From contig CAYWKU010000004.1 in the NCBI GenBank assembly GCA_964459325.1, positions 1 to 64,000 on the forward strand: DNA of 64,000 nucleotides, written 5' to 3'. This document shows positions 1 through 8,197 of this stretch, one piece after another. The position numbers were made by a program, and so were the translations under genes. The DNA is from CAYWKU01 sp964459325. GTDB lineage: Bacteria; RBG-13-61-14; CAYWKU01. The notes beneath the pieces are model-generated. The model was not told the origin of the DNA and did not search any database. It saw only the letters and a program-made list of their open reading frames with translations. Within the stretch, counting starts at the first letter, position 1; every line of letters begins with the position of its first letter.

Positions 1-264
1 CCCCCAAAATCCCTCCCTAAAAAGCATTGCCAACTCGTTAAGCGGGAATCTTGGACCCTGACCGCTCCCCTGTGATTTTTCGGGAAAATCCCTGATTAGG
101 TGTAACTTGTGGGTGAACCCGATAGCTGTGCTGTCGGGGGGTCGTTCAAGACTAATCCCGCCCGGCCCCCATGAATAACCTGTCGGCGCTACCCTTAACT
201 CCGGTACCCGTTAAATCGGCACTTTTCAGGGTTATTATGAGAAGGGTGGGGCGAGGCTTCAATT
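1..264. other. Leading non-coding segment
   Basis: No reading frame of useful length, RNA gene or clear repeat is seen on either strand here. It may be the intergenic tail of a gene that lies outside the window. Confidence 0.5.
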
Positions 265-293
265 TTGACACTTTGGATGTTAAAGTGTAGTAT
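265..293 (+). promoter_or_regulatory. Sigma-70-type promoter of the DsrE-like gene
   Basis: TTGACA at 265-270 is followed, after a 17-bp spacer, by TAGTAT at 288-293. The site lies 35 bp upstream of the start codon at 328, and AAAGGAG at 314-320 is the ribosome binding site. The -35 box is a perfect consensus; assignment as a promoter is inference from sequence. Confidence 0.7.
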
Positions 294-327
294 AGTTAAA
301 TTAGCGCTTGATTAAAGGAGATACCCC

Positions 328-648
328 ATGAAACTCGGTATGATTATCAGCCAGACCGACCCGGAAACCGTTTTCAACGCTTTGCGCTTGGCCCTCTACA
401 GCCTGGAAGAGGGCGACGAGGTGCGTATCTTTCTCTCCGGAAAAGGCGTGGAAATCGACGGTATCGAGGACCCCAAATTCAATGTTAAAGAGCAGGCTTA
501 TAAAGTTCTCGAAGCGGGTGGCGAATTTCTGGCATGCGGCGCATGTTTGAAGCTCAGAAATTCGGAAGAGTCGGAAGTCTGCCCGCTTTCCACATTGAAG
601 GACCAGTATGAGATTGTTCGCTATTCCGACCGACTCGTGACGTTTTAG
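328..648 (+). CDS. DsrE/DsrF/TusD-like sulfur-carrier family protein
   Basis: A 106-residue cytosolic protein with the DsrE fold pattern: an N-terminal beta strand (residues 1-8), a helix rich in Ala and Leu (15-25), a second strand around 30-37, and the signature FLACGACLK with Cys70 and Cys73; Cys85 follows. DsrE-family proteins carry or relay persulfide sulfur, with a Cys in this loop as the acceptor, so a role in sulfur trafficking is likely in an organism with sat-aprBA-qmoABC. The start is set by AAAGGAG seven bases upstream and a consensus promoter. It is transcribed alone and converges with the VWA gene, 7 bp away. The specific partner is unknown. Confidence 0.8.
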   Translation: MKLGMIISQTDPETVFNALRLALYSLEEGDEVRIFLSGKGVEIDGIEDPKFNVKEQAYKVLEAGGEFLACGACLKLRNSEESEVCPLSTLKDQYEIVRYSDRLVTF

Positions 649-655
649 TAAGGGA

Positions 656-2302
656 TTATTGCAGCCTTTTCTTGCGCCCTTTTACGAAATCTATGAGGAG
701 ATACTGGCCCAGTTTGTCCGGGGTGGTGTAAAATGCCCGCCCCCGGTTGATGCGGGTCATTTCGTCCACGAACTGCATCAGCTCCGGGGAAGCGTCCAGC
801 ATGAAGGTGTTTATGACGGTTTTCTGTGAGGTTACCCTTTTGACTTCCTTCAGGGTTTCCCTGGCTGCGTTGGGGCTGGTTCCGAACACCGGCCATTCCA
901 CGTGAAGCTCCCCTCCGGTGGTATAGGCAGTGGGCTGACCGTCGGTAACCAACAGTATCTGCTTATTTTTCGAGCCGGTGCGGTCAAGCAATCTCGACGA
1001 CAGCCGCAGGGCGTCCTGGATGTTGGTGAATATATCCCCGCCCATGGCGCCCTTGGCGTTGGCGAGCTCGGCGCCCCTGAGCCGGCGCGCCACGGTGGCG
1101 AAGCCGACGACGAAAAAGATATCGCCGGGGAAACGGTCTTTTATCATGTGGTTCAGGGCTATCGCCACCTTTTTGGCGGCGGCGAACCTTCCTTCCCGCA
1201 CCATGGACAGACTCATGTCAAGGAGCAGGGCGGTGGCGGTGGCGGTGCGGTACTCGGTGTCGGCCACCATGATATCGTCCGGCTCCATCCTGAGCGGCAC
1301 TCCCGCCGAGCCCTTCCGGGTCATCGACTCCATGAGGGTGGCCTTCATGTCCACGTGCATCGGGTCGCCGAAGCGGTATTGCCGGGGCTGGTCGGGAACC
1401 GGCTCGCCAACTCCCCTGTGGCGGGTTTCGTGCCTGCCGAATGTGCCCGGTTCCATGGCGCTGTAAATGTCCTTCAGGGCTTTTCTGGCGATGCGATTGA
1501 TGGCCTTCGGGGTAAGCTCCCAGTCGTCTTCCGCCTGCCGCACGTAGCCTTCGTTGTGCAGAAACTCGATGAACTGGAGCATCATTTCCAGCGATTGGCG
1601 GGCTTCTTCCCCGAGCAACTCCTCCAGGTCGGCGGGTTTGACGTCCATCAGCCTTCCCTGCTCCAGGGCTTGTACCATGTCCGCGATTTTCTGCAATCGT
1701 TCAACTGCTTCCACGGTTTCTTCCAGGCTCATGGGAGTGTCTCCGGTGAACCAGTTGCGGCTTACCACGTCCTGAATCTGCCGGATGATGTCGGTAAGCT
1801 CCTCGAATTTTTCCCGGGCCTCGGGGCTTTGCCAGTTATAGTCCTTCAGCTTTTCCACCGATTCCTTGAAACTCGGCGGCAGGTTGTTCAGAAAATCCTC
1901 CTTGCCGAACATCCTTTGCATGTTCTCCAGCGATGACGAGTCTCCGGAGGCGTTATACCGGCTTTGGGACTTGTCGAACTCGCTCTGGATGGCCTCTTTT
2001 TCCATGTCGAGTATTTCGTCGAGCTTTTCGCGCATCTGGTCGGTCAGGTTGCTGACGTTATAGTCGGACAGTAGCTGCCGGCGCATTTTCATCAAATTCT
2101 CGAGGATTTGGTTCAGCCCCTGCATGGTGGCGCCCTCTTTGAACCGGTGTCCCTGCCGCAAGAGCCATTCCATAGCCGAGGTTATTTCCCCGGTCTGGAG
2201 AAACTTATCGAGGAGGTCGTCCACCAGTTTCTCCCAGCGCAGGTCGACCTTCTGGGAGCCGTCCCACCTCGAGTACCTGGATATGCGCTCGAAACCTCCC
2301 AT
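656..2302 (-). CDS. VWA domain protein, partner of the MoxR-type ATPase
   Basis: A 548-residue soluble protein. The first 350 residues are charged and helical with no recognised domain. Residues about 355-530 form a von Willebrand factor A domain with the MIDAS metal motif DMSLS (362-366) and the later VTDGQPT segment. In MoxR/VWA pairs such as RavA-ViaA, NorQ-NorD and CbbQ-CbbO, the VWA protein delivers the AAA+ ATPase to a target protein for metal insertion or remodelling. Only 6 bp separate it from the AAA+ gene upstream, so the two are almost certainly co-transcribed and act together. The target cannot be read from the sequence. The family and motif are clear; the pairing with the neighbour is inference. 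Confidence 0.85.
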   Translation of the reverse strand: MGGFERISRYSRWDGSQKVDLRWEKLVDDLLDKFLQTGEITSAMEWLLRQGHRFKEGATMQGLNQILENLMKMRRQLLSDYNVSNLTDQMREKLDEILDMEKEAIQSEFDKSQSRYNASGDSSSLENMQRMFGKEDFLNNLPPSFKESVEKLKDYNWQSPEAREKFEELTDIIRQIQDVVSRNWFTGDTPMSLEETVEAVERLQKIADMVQALEQGRLMDVKPADLEELLGEEARQSLEMMLQFIEFLHNEGYVRQAEDDWELTPKAINRIARKALKDIYSAMEPGTFGRHETRHRGVGEPVPDQPRQYRFGDPMHVDMKATLMESMTRKGSAGVPLRMEPDDIMVADTEYRTATATALLLDMSLSMVREGRFAAAKKVAIALNHMIKDRFPGDIFFVVGFATVARRLRGAELANAKGAMGGDIFTNIQDALRLSSRLLDRTGSKNKQILLVTDGQPTAYTTGGELHVEWPVFGTSPNAARETLKEVKRVTSQKTVINTFMLDASPELMQFVDEMTRINRGRAFYTTPDKLGQYLLIDFVKGRKKRLQ

Positions 2303-2308
2303 ACCGGC

Positions 2309-3718
2309 TCAAGCTCCCTTGCCGGAGTATGTTTGCTTTAACTCCCGGTCGGTTTTATTAAGTTTCTGGTGGATATGCAAACCTTCCAGTATGAATTCGG
2401 CGGCGCTGGCCAGCTCCTCGGAAGATTCGTAACATCCCAGTTTTCGAGCCGCTTCGGTCATCTCGGGAATTTCAGTAAACAGGTCGGCGTAGTCGGCGCC
2501 GGGCATCAGCGGGGAGACTTCCATGACCGCTCCGGAGTTGAAAACGTCTATGGCCGCCTGGAGCGCGTCGAGCTTGAACTCCGAGTTGAACACTTCTTTG
2601 ACGGCGCGCTGGATTAGCAGCTGGGCCACTTCCGACTCGTCCCGGTCTTCGCCGGAGTACTCGAGTTCTATTTTGCCCCGGCTGGACGAGTGCAGGGAGA
2701 ACAGATCGCTTATCCTGGGCACTGCGTATTGTTCGCCCAGCTTTACGGCCCTTCTTCTGGCGTTGGCAACCATGGTTTCGTAGTTTGCGATGCTCATCCT
2801 GACGCTCACGCCCGAGCGCTGGTTTATTTCCGGGCTGCCGCGGGCTTCGTGAGTAATGGTGGATATTATCCGGGACATGAATCCGGGAACTTTGACCTGC
2901 GGCTTTTCGGATTCCGGCCTTCTCCATTCCTGCTCGATAATTGCCCCCTCCATCTCCGGTCCGAAAGGATAATGGGTGCGGATGTGGCCGGAAAAGCGGT
3001 CTTTCAGCGGCGTAATTATCCTGCCCCTGCTGGTGTAATCTTCCGGGTTGGCGGTGGCCACTATGATTACGTCCAGGTTAAGGCGCACCTTAAAACCCTT
3101 TATCTGTACGTCCCGCTCTTCCATGATGTTGAACAGCCCTACCTGCACCTTCTCCGGCAGGTCCGGCAGCTCGTTTATGGCAAAAATACCCCTGTTGCTG
3201 CGTGGCAGGAGCCCGAAGTGAATTGCCGTTTCGTCGGCCAGGTATCGGCCTTCCGCCACCTTGACCGGGTCTACCTCTCCTATCAGGTCCGCGATGGAAA
3301 CGTCCGGCGTGGCCAGTTTTTCGCCGTATCGCTCCGAGCGGTGCATCCAGGATATGGGCAGGTTGTCGCCCTCTTGTTCGAGCCTTGCTTTGCAGGAACG
3401 GCAAACGGGCCGGAAGGGGTCGTCGTTTATTTCGCAGTCTCCTATCACCGGTATCCATTCGTCCAACAGGTTCACCAGGTCGCGTATAATGCGGGTTTTG
3501 GCCTGGCCGCGTTCGCCGAGCAGTATCATGTCATGCCCGGCCAGGATGGCGTTCTCGACGGCGGGAAGCACGCTGTGCTCGTAACCCAGGATACCGGGAA
3601 AAACTTGTTTGCCCGCTGCAAGCGCTTCGAGCAGGTTTGTTTCCATTTCCTCCTTGACGGAGCGCGAGCGCCGGCCGCTTTCTTTTAGTTTTCCAAGGGT
3701 CGCGGGTCGTACGGTCAT
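2309..3718 (-). CDS. MoxR / magnesium-chelatase-I-like AAA+ ATPase
   Basis: A 469-residue AAA+ ATPase. Walker A is GERGQAKT (residues 68-75), and a Mg-chelatase-type central segment reads GIFAINELPDLPEKVQ, with the arginine-finger region GRIITPLKDRF further on. An insert after Walker A carries Cys95, Cys106 and Cys109, which may bind a metal, something a plain MoxR protein lacks. It hydrolyses ATP to remodel a protein partner, probably through the VWA protein encoded 6 bp downstream. The start is supported by AAAGGAAAG 5-13 bp upstream on the minus strand. Alternative names in databases would be sigma-54-interacting or ChlI-like protein; there are no chlorophyll or bacteriochlorophyll genes nearby, so chelation of magnesium is unlikely. 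Confidence 0.85.
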   Translation of the reverse strand: MTVRPATLGKLKESGRRSRSVKEEMETNLLEALAAGKQVFPGILGYEHSVLPAVENAILAGHDMILLGERGQAKTRIIRDLVNLLDEWIPVIGDCEINDDPFRPVCRSCKARLEQEGDNLPISWMHRSERYGEKLATPDVSIADLIGEVDPVKVAEGRYLADETAIHFGLLPRSNRGIFAINELPDLPEKVQVGLFNIMEERDVQIKGFKVRLNLDVIIVATANPEDYTSRGRIITPLKDRFSGHIRTHYPFGPEMEGAIIEQEWRRPESEKPQVKVPGFMSRIISTITHEARGSPEINQRSGVSVRMSIANYETMVANARRRAVKLGEQYAVPRISDLFSLHSSSRGKIELEYSGEDRDESEVAQLLIQRAVKEVFNSEFKLDALQAAIDVFNSGAVMEVSPLMPGADYADLFTEIPEMTEAARKLGCYESSEELASAAEFILEGLHIHQKLNKTDRELKQTYSGKGA

Positions 3719-3829
3719 GATGTCTTTCCTTTTTGGATTTTCTTTAAAATGTTACCGGCCTCGGGTCTGAGTGTCAATGTTAAAGGGGATTAATTTGCTC
3801 TCCGGATACCCGATTCCCACTGAAATTAC

Positions 3830-3857
3830 TTGATTTTACCGGAGTTTCTGTTATAAT
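3830..3857 (+). promoter_or_regulatory. Promoter of the SPOR-domain gene
   Basis: TTGATT (3830-3835), a 16-bp spacer and a perfect TATAAT (3852-3857) lie just upstream of GGGAGG (3874-3879) and the start codon. Confidence 0.65.
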
Positions 3858-3884
3858 GTTCAAAGTAAAGTCCGGGAGGTAATG

Positions 3885-5054
3885 ATGGCCGGTAAGGATG
3901 ACGATTTTTTTGGAGACGGAAGCGGTTCGGGCGAAAGCGAGGAGACCAACCTCGATGATTTTTTCCAACCGGCGGTAAGCAAGCCCGAACCCGAGAGCGC
4001 TCCTCCTTCTGAGCAAGAGGAGCCTCAATTTCCGGCGTCCACCGAGAGCGTGCCGGAAGCTCAGCCTTTTCCTGAAGAAGCGGGTGAGCCGCAACCCGCT
4101 CCCGAAGCGCCGTCCGCTCCACCCGAGCAGCCGGCGGCGGCTGAGCCGCCAATCGAGTCCCTTTTTCCAACGGAACAAGGCTCGGAAGGATACGCTTCGG
4201 AAGAAGACAGCGACGATTTGCCCGAAGCGGTGCCTGCCGATGAAGGCGGTGGCAAGCCTAAGAAGTCCCGGTTTTCGCTTAAGGTGCCCCGAGTGGCCAT
4301 ATTTGTACTGGTAGGCATCCTGGTGGGCGCCATTATCGGCGGCGGCGGCTATTTCGGATACAGGTATTTCCTGGCGGGCAGCGGAATATTTGGAATCGGC
4401 AAGAAATCCGCCGAAGCGCCGCCTGCTATGCCCGGCAAAAAAGCCGCCCAACCCGGCGACGAGATGCCTTCGGAGCCGAAAGGCGATAAGACCGCCGCGG
4501 CGGGGGGTGGAGAAGCAACTCCGGGTGAGAAGAAAGCCCGGCCTTACGAACCGAAGCCTTTGCCCAAAATGCCGCCCGTCAAGAGTCCGCCAAAAGGCAC
4601 GTGGTCGGTACACCTGGAAAGGTTGGCACTGGAGACCAGTGTGGCCAAAGATGCTCAAGTGGTCAGGAAAATGGGTTTTACTCCCTTCCGGGCGCCGGAG
4701 AACAGAAGCACCAGGGTTACCGAGTTCAGGGTAACGGCCGAGTATTCCGGGGAAGATGACGCCAACTCCGCAGCATGGAAAATAGACGACATGGGTTATC
4801 GCCCCCGCATCAAAAAGAGCGGCGGCACTTACAGAATTGACGTGGCCGTGACTTATTCCGCAAAGGATGCCGGAGAAATCAGAAGAAAACTGGACTCCGG
4901 AGGGGTGAAGAACGTAAAGGTGCACAAAAGCAGGGAAACTAAACAATTGCAGGCGTTGCGAGTGGGGCCTTTCAAAACAAAATCGGAGGCCGGGAAGGCG
5001 GCCGGGAAATTGAAGCGGAACGGATTTGCGCACGCCATGGTGATGAAAAACTAG
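3885..5054 (+). CDS. Single-pass membrane protein with C-terminal SPOR-like domain
   Basis: About 389 residues. Residues 1-125 are acidic and rich in Pro, Glu and Ser, so probably disordered in the cytoplasm. One transmembrane helix (about 136-163, VAIFVLVGILVGAI) follows a basic stop. The outside part is Pro/Lys-rich, then a folded region (from about 230) ends with a SPOR-like strand-helix pattern, LQALRVGPFKTKSEAGKAAG. SPOR domains bind denuded septal peptidoglycan, so a cell-envelope or division role is possible. ATG 3885 is preferred to ATG 3882 because GGGAGG then has normal spacing. The TAG stop lies inside the first terminal repeat of the small mobile element at 5051-5232. The SPOR call is based on pattern only. 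Confidence 0.7.
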   Translation: MAGKDDDFFGDGSGSGESEETNLDDFFQPAVSKPEPESAPPSEQEEPQFPASTESVPEAQPFPEEAGEPQPAPEAPSAPPEQPAAAEPPIESLFPTEQGSEGYASEEDSDDLPEAVPADEGGGKPKKSRFSLKVPRVAIFVLVGILVGAIIGGGGYFGYRYFLAGSGIFGIGKKSAEAPPAMPGKKAAQPGDEMPSEPKGDKTAAAGGGEATPGEKKARPYEPKPLPKMPPVKSPPKGTWSVHLERLALETSVAKDAQVVRKMGFTPFRAPENRSTRVTEFRVTAEYSGEDDANSAAWKIDDMGYRPRIKKSGGTYRIDVAVTYSAKDAGEIRRKLDSGGVKNVKVHKSRETKQLQALRVGPFKTKSEAGKAAGKLKRNGFAHAMVMKN

Positions 5055-5232
5055 TGTTGTGTCCCGGAAATAGCCTCACTAATTGTTTGCCCGACCCTTC
5101 GAGCCATACGGCCTGAGAAGGACAGTTGGCCGATTTCCTGAGGAAAACCGAAGGTTTTGTCTTGAAGGATCGGCCAACCTCCTCAGGGAATCGGGCTTAC
5201 TTTAATAATTCATTTTTGAGACACAACACTAG
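5051..5232. mobile_element. MITE-like element 1 with 13-bp terminal inverted repeats
   Basis: The ends are perfect 13-bp inverted repeats, CTAGTGTTGTGTC at 5051-5063 and its complement at 5220-5232. An internal inverted pair (GTTGGCCGAT and ATCGGCCAAC) makes a large nested hairpin. Nothing is encoded. Positions 5102-5122 match 20 of 21 bases inside the element at 23577-23724. The outer CTAG may be a target duplication. The element sits directly on the stop codon of the SPOR gene. Confidence 0.7.
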
Positions 5233-5383
5233 TCCGCCGCACACGTAAGCTGCTTTTTTCATATCCCGGCGGTGAGACCCGGAAGGGTATTCTGCGGGGA
5301 TAAGTGATTTTTTGTCTTGAAGCCCTACACGGAGTATGTGAAAATAAATGGGATACGTTATCCTATTTAACGGAAGATAAATA

Positions 5384-6550
5384 ATGCCACCACTGTCCAA
5401 AATAAAGTTTGTCGTGCCCAAGGACCTGGCCAAATACGTTGGCAAATCGGTGCCCCATGACGCCAAGATGATGGGCGCCAAGGGAAGTTTGCCCCTCCAG
5501 CCCAAGCAGTTGGCAATAGTGCTCTTCTACCTGGCTCATGACCCGGACCCGGAAGTTAAAGCCGCCGCTGAAAAGAGCCTTATGAATCTGCCTCAGCCAG
5601 TCATAAAAACACTTCTCGAAGCCCCGGACACCCATCCCTTGATACTGGACTTTTTCGCAAGGCGCCTCGACCCGGAAAGCGGGTTTCTTGATACCATCGC
5701 TCTCAACAAGGTTACCCACGATGAAACCATAGCCTACCTGGCCGGCAAGCCCTTCAAAAATCTGGTGGAAATAATTTCCAACAATCAGACGCGCCTGCTT
5801 CGCCACCCGAAGATAGTAGACGTTTTGAGCAGCAATCCGATGGTGGGACAGGCCACAATCGAGAGGATACTTCACTTCATCTCGCTGGAAACCTCCTCCA
5901 GGGTGAAAAAGGAGGAGAAAGCCGCCATACAGGCCGGGGAAGAGGAGAAGGAGGAGGAACAAGAGGAAGCGGCCGAGGAGGAGTACGAGGAAGAAGAAAT
6001 ACCCGATTATATGAAAGATGAGGAGTACCCGTGGGTCGACGACGAGGAAGAGCTTCCTGACCACTGGTCCATGGCCGATATACCTTCCGATTTGAGCGAG
6101 GATTCGGATGAGGAACTGGAAGAGGAGGATTATAAGCACCTTTCTCAGAAAATCGCCGACATGGGCATATCCGAAAAGATAAAGACCGCCATGCTGGGCA
6201 ATAAGGAGGCCCGTTCCATACTCATCAAAGACGCCAACAAAATGGTGTCCTCGGCGGTGCTGCAGAGTCCCAAGATTACCGAGGAGGAAATCGAGGCGGT
6301 AAGCCGCTCAAGGGCCATCAGTGACGAAATCATCCGGCAGATTGCAAATAACCGGGACTGGACGCGGAATTACTCCGTTAAGCTGAACCTGGTAAACAAC
6401 GTAAAAACTCCGCTGCACGTATCCATGAAGTTTTTGAATCACCTGACGCAAAAGGACGTGCGGCAAATATCGCGCAGCAAGGACGTGCCCGCCCCGGTGG
6501 CCACGGCGGCGAGAAAGTTGATACAGAAAAGGCAGGAGAAAAAGGGATAA
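5384..6550 (+). CDS. Acidic helical-repeat protein of unknown function
   Basis: A 388-residue soluble protein that I do not recognise by name. Residues 1-180 look like short paired helices of HEAT/ARM type (for example AIVLFYLAHDPDPEVKAAAEK, shown here only in part of its repeat context). Residues about 185-255 are a very acidic linker of Glu and Asp runs. The last 130 residues are again helical and basic. It has no signal peptide or membrane segment. It is followed at 60 bp by the MglA-like GTPase gene on the same strand, and both have acidic low-complexity regions, so a shared function such as a GTPase scaffold is plausible but unproven. A weak GGAAG at 5372 precedes the start. Confidence 0.6.
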   Translation: MPPLSKIKFVVPKDLAKYVGKSVPHDAKMMGAKGSLPLQPKQLAIVLFYLAHDPDPEVKAAAEKSLMNLPQPVIKTLLEAPDTHPLILDFFARRLDPESGFLDTIALNKVTHDETIAYLAGKPFKNLVEIISNNQTRLLRHPKIVDVLSSNPMVGQATIERILHFISLETSSRVKKEEKAAIQAGEEEKEEEQEEAAEEEYEEEEIPDYMKDEEYPWVDDEEELPDHWSMADIPSDLSEDSDEELEEEDYKHLSQKIADMGISEKIKTAMLGNKEARSILIKDANKMVSSAVLQSPKITEEEIEAVSRSRAISDEIIRQIANNRDWTRNYSVKLNLVNNVKTPLHVSMKFLNHLTQKDVRQISRSKDVPAPVATAARKLIQKRQEKKG

Positions 6551-6610
6551 CATCGGCGTGGCGCAAGGGCTTGAAACCTAGGGCTACAAAAGATATTTTC
6601 AGGATGAAAA

Positions 6611-7915
6611 ATGGCGTATCTGTCTCATAACAAGAAGGAAATCCGTGCGAAAATAGTATATTACGGCCCGGGTTTGAGCGGGAAAACCTCCAACGTGGAG
6701 TACATCTTCACCAAAATGCGCTCCGACCACCGGGGTGACCTGGTCAACCTGAGCACCAAGGAAAGAACTCTTTTCTTCGACTTTCTTCCCGTGGAGTTGG
6801 GGAATATAAAGGGCTACCGGACGAGTTTCCACATCTTTACAGTACCCGGCCAGGTATTCTACAACGAAACCCGAAAAGCCGTGCTCAACGACGTCGACGG
6901 ACTGGTGTTCGTTGCCGACAGCCAGAGGAAAATGCGCGATGAAAACCAGCGCAGCCTCAAAAACCTGGAAGAAAACCTCGCGGCTTACGGTTACAAACTC
7001 TCGGAAATACCCCACGTGTTCCAGTACAACAAGCGCGACATGCCGGATATAATGACAGTGGAGGAGTTGCACACGCTGCTTAACAAGACCGGCGCTCCTT
7101 TCTTCGAAGCGGTGGCCACCGAAGGTACCGGCATCCTCAACACGCTGAAGCTCATATCAAAAATGGTGTTGAAAAAACTGGCTTCCTCTTCGGAGCACAT
7201 TAAAGAGTCGGAGGAAGCCTTTGAGACTTCCAACTATGGCCTCAGCGACGAGTACATGGCGCTTAATCCGGGCGAGCAGGCGGAAGCCAGCGTAAAAGCG
7301 GTGACCGCCATGGAGTTCTCCGTGGACCCCGAGCAGATTGCGGAAGCGCAAATCGCCGGGGAAGATGAAGAGGCTTACGAGGCGGACGTGCAACCCGAGG
7401 CGGTGGACGAGAGCGAAATCCCGGCCCCGCCCCCGGGTACCGAATGGGCGCCGCAGGCGGAGGGAGAGGAAGAGCAGGTTGCTCAGGCGTCACCAAACAA
7501 CCCCGAGGAACTCGCTCCCGCCGCCGGAAACCCGGAACCCGACGCGGCTCAGGCCGCCGAGGAAATGCCAGAAGCGGCTGAAGAAGCCGAGGAAGTTGTA
7601 GAGGAAGAAGGGGCGGCAGAAGCGGCACAGGTATCGCAACCCGAAGAGGTGGAACAGCCGGAAGGATGGCAGGTGCAGGAAAGCACCGGTGCGGAAGCCG
7701 GGGCGTCTTCGTCGCCTCCGCCGCAACCCGAGCCTCCGCCGCAACCCCCTCAGGCAACCGAGGCTCACGAAATAAAATTATACCAATGGGGATTCCCGGA
7801 AAGGATTGACGTCAACACCATCCGGATACCTTTGTTTTTCCGTGATGAGCACTCGAAGGAAGAGTACTGGTCATACCTTACGCTGTCGCTGGAGCACATC
7901 TACAAAAGGCTCTAA
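6611..7915 (+). CDS. MglA-like small GTPase with long disordered C-terminal tail
   Basis: A 434-residue protein. Residues 1-195 are an MglA-family Ras-like GTPase: P-loop GPGLSGKTS (19-27), the TLFFDF switch segment (53-58), G3 motif PGQ (79-81) and base-specificity motif NKRD near 140. MglA proteins control polarity and motility and are switched by MglB. Residues about 220-385 are Glu/Ala/Pro-rich and probably unstructured, and a final folded stretch of about 45 residues begins at IKLYQWGFPERIDV. Ordinary MglA is about 195 residues, so the tail and end domain are an unusual addition. No MglB/roadblock gene is nearby. The start is supported by AGGA at 6601-6604. Confidence 0.85.
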   Translation: MAYLSHNKKEIRAKIVYYGPGLSGKTSNVEYIFTKMRSDHRGDLVNLSTKERTLFFDFLPVELGNIKGYRTSFHIFTVPGQVFYNETRKAVLNDVDGLVFVADSQRKMRDENQRSLKNLEENLAAYGYKLSEIPHVFQYNKRDMPDIMTVEELHTLLNKTGAPFFEAVATEGTGILNTLKLISKMVLKKLASSSEHIKESEEAFETSNYGLSDEYMALNPGEQAEASVKAVTAMEFSVDPEQIAEAQIAGEDEEAYEADVQPEAVDESEIPAPPPGTEWAPQAEGEEEQVAQASPNNPEELAPAAGNPEPDAAQAAEEMPEAAEEAEEVVEEEGAAEAAQVSQPEEVEQPEGWQVQESTGAEAGASSSPPPQPEPPPQPPQATEAHEIKLYQWGFPERIDVNTIRIPLFFRDEHSKEEYWSYLTLSLEHIYKRL

Positions 7916-8127
7916 CAACCTGAGAAAACTAAAGCTTTCCGGCCACCGGGAAATCGCCCCCAGTCCTATGGGCCGTTCGGCTGGAATTCCCGGCCCCGGC
8001 CGGAGCCTATAAGGCGAGGCCTCTTGATTGGCGCTCCCTTTAAGATTCTCTTTCGATTCACACCAAACACTGCTCTGTTCGAGGCGCAAGGTACCGCAAC
8101 ACCTTTCGCATATTCGATTTTTGGGGG
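7916..8127. other. Intergenic segment before the radical SAM promoter
   Basis: No gene is seen. The segment has G+C-rich inverted sequences near 7970-8010 but no convincing terminator with a T-run. Confidence 0.4.
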
Positions 8128-8170
8128 TTGACATTAACGCATGAAAGTGCTATGACTGATGCGTCAGTCA
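8128..8170 (+). promoter_or_regulatory. Promoter overlapped by a TetR-type operator palindrome
   Basis: TTGACA (8128-8133), a 17-bp spacer and TATGAC (8151-8156) form a promoter. A near-perfect 18-bp palindrome, TGACTGAT-GCGTCAGTCA (8153-8170), covers the -10 box and the likely start site; its half-sites match at 8 of 9 positions. Outer ATGCGT/ACGCAT inverted sequences extend to 8178. The second gene of this operon encodes a TetR regulator, so autoregulated repression is the simplest reading (inference). Confidence 0.7.
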
Positions 8171-8197
8171 GTAACGCATAGAAGGAGAGATTGAAAA

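Noticed and set aside
902..1936. Long plus-strand frame opposite the VWA gene
   Set aside because: It is the antisense shadow of a gene with clear VWA and MIDAS motifs; codon use is that of a G+C-rich complementary frame and it has no recognisable domain.
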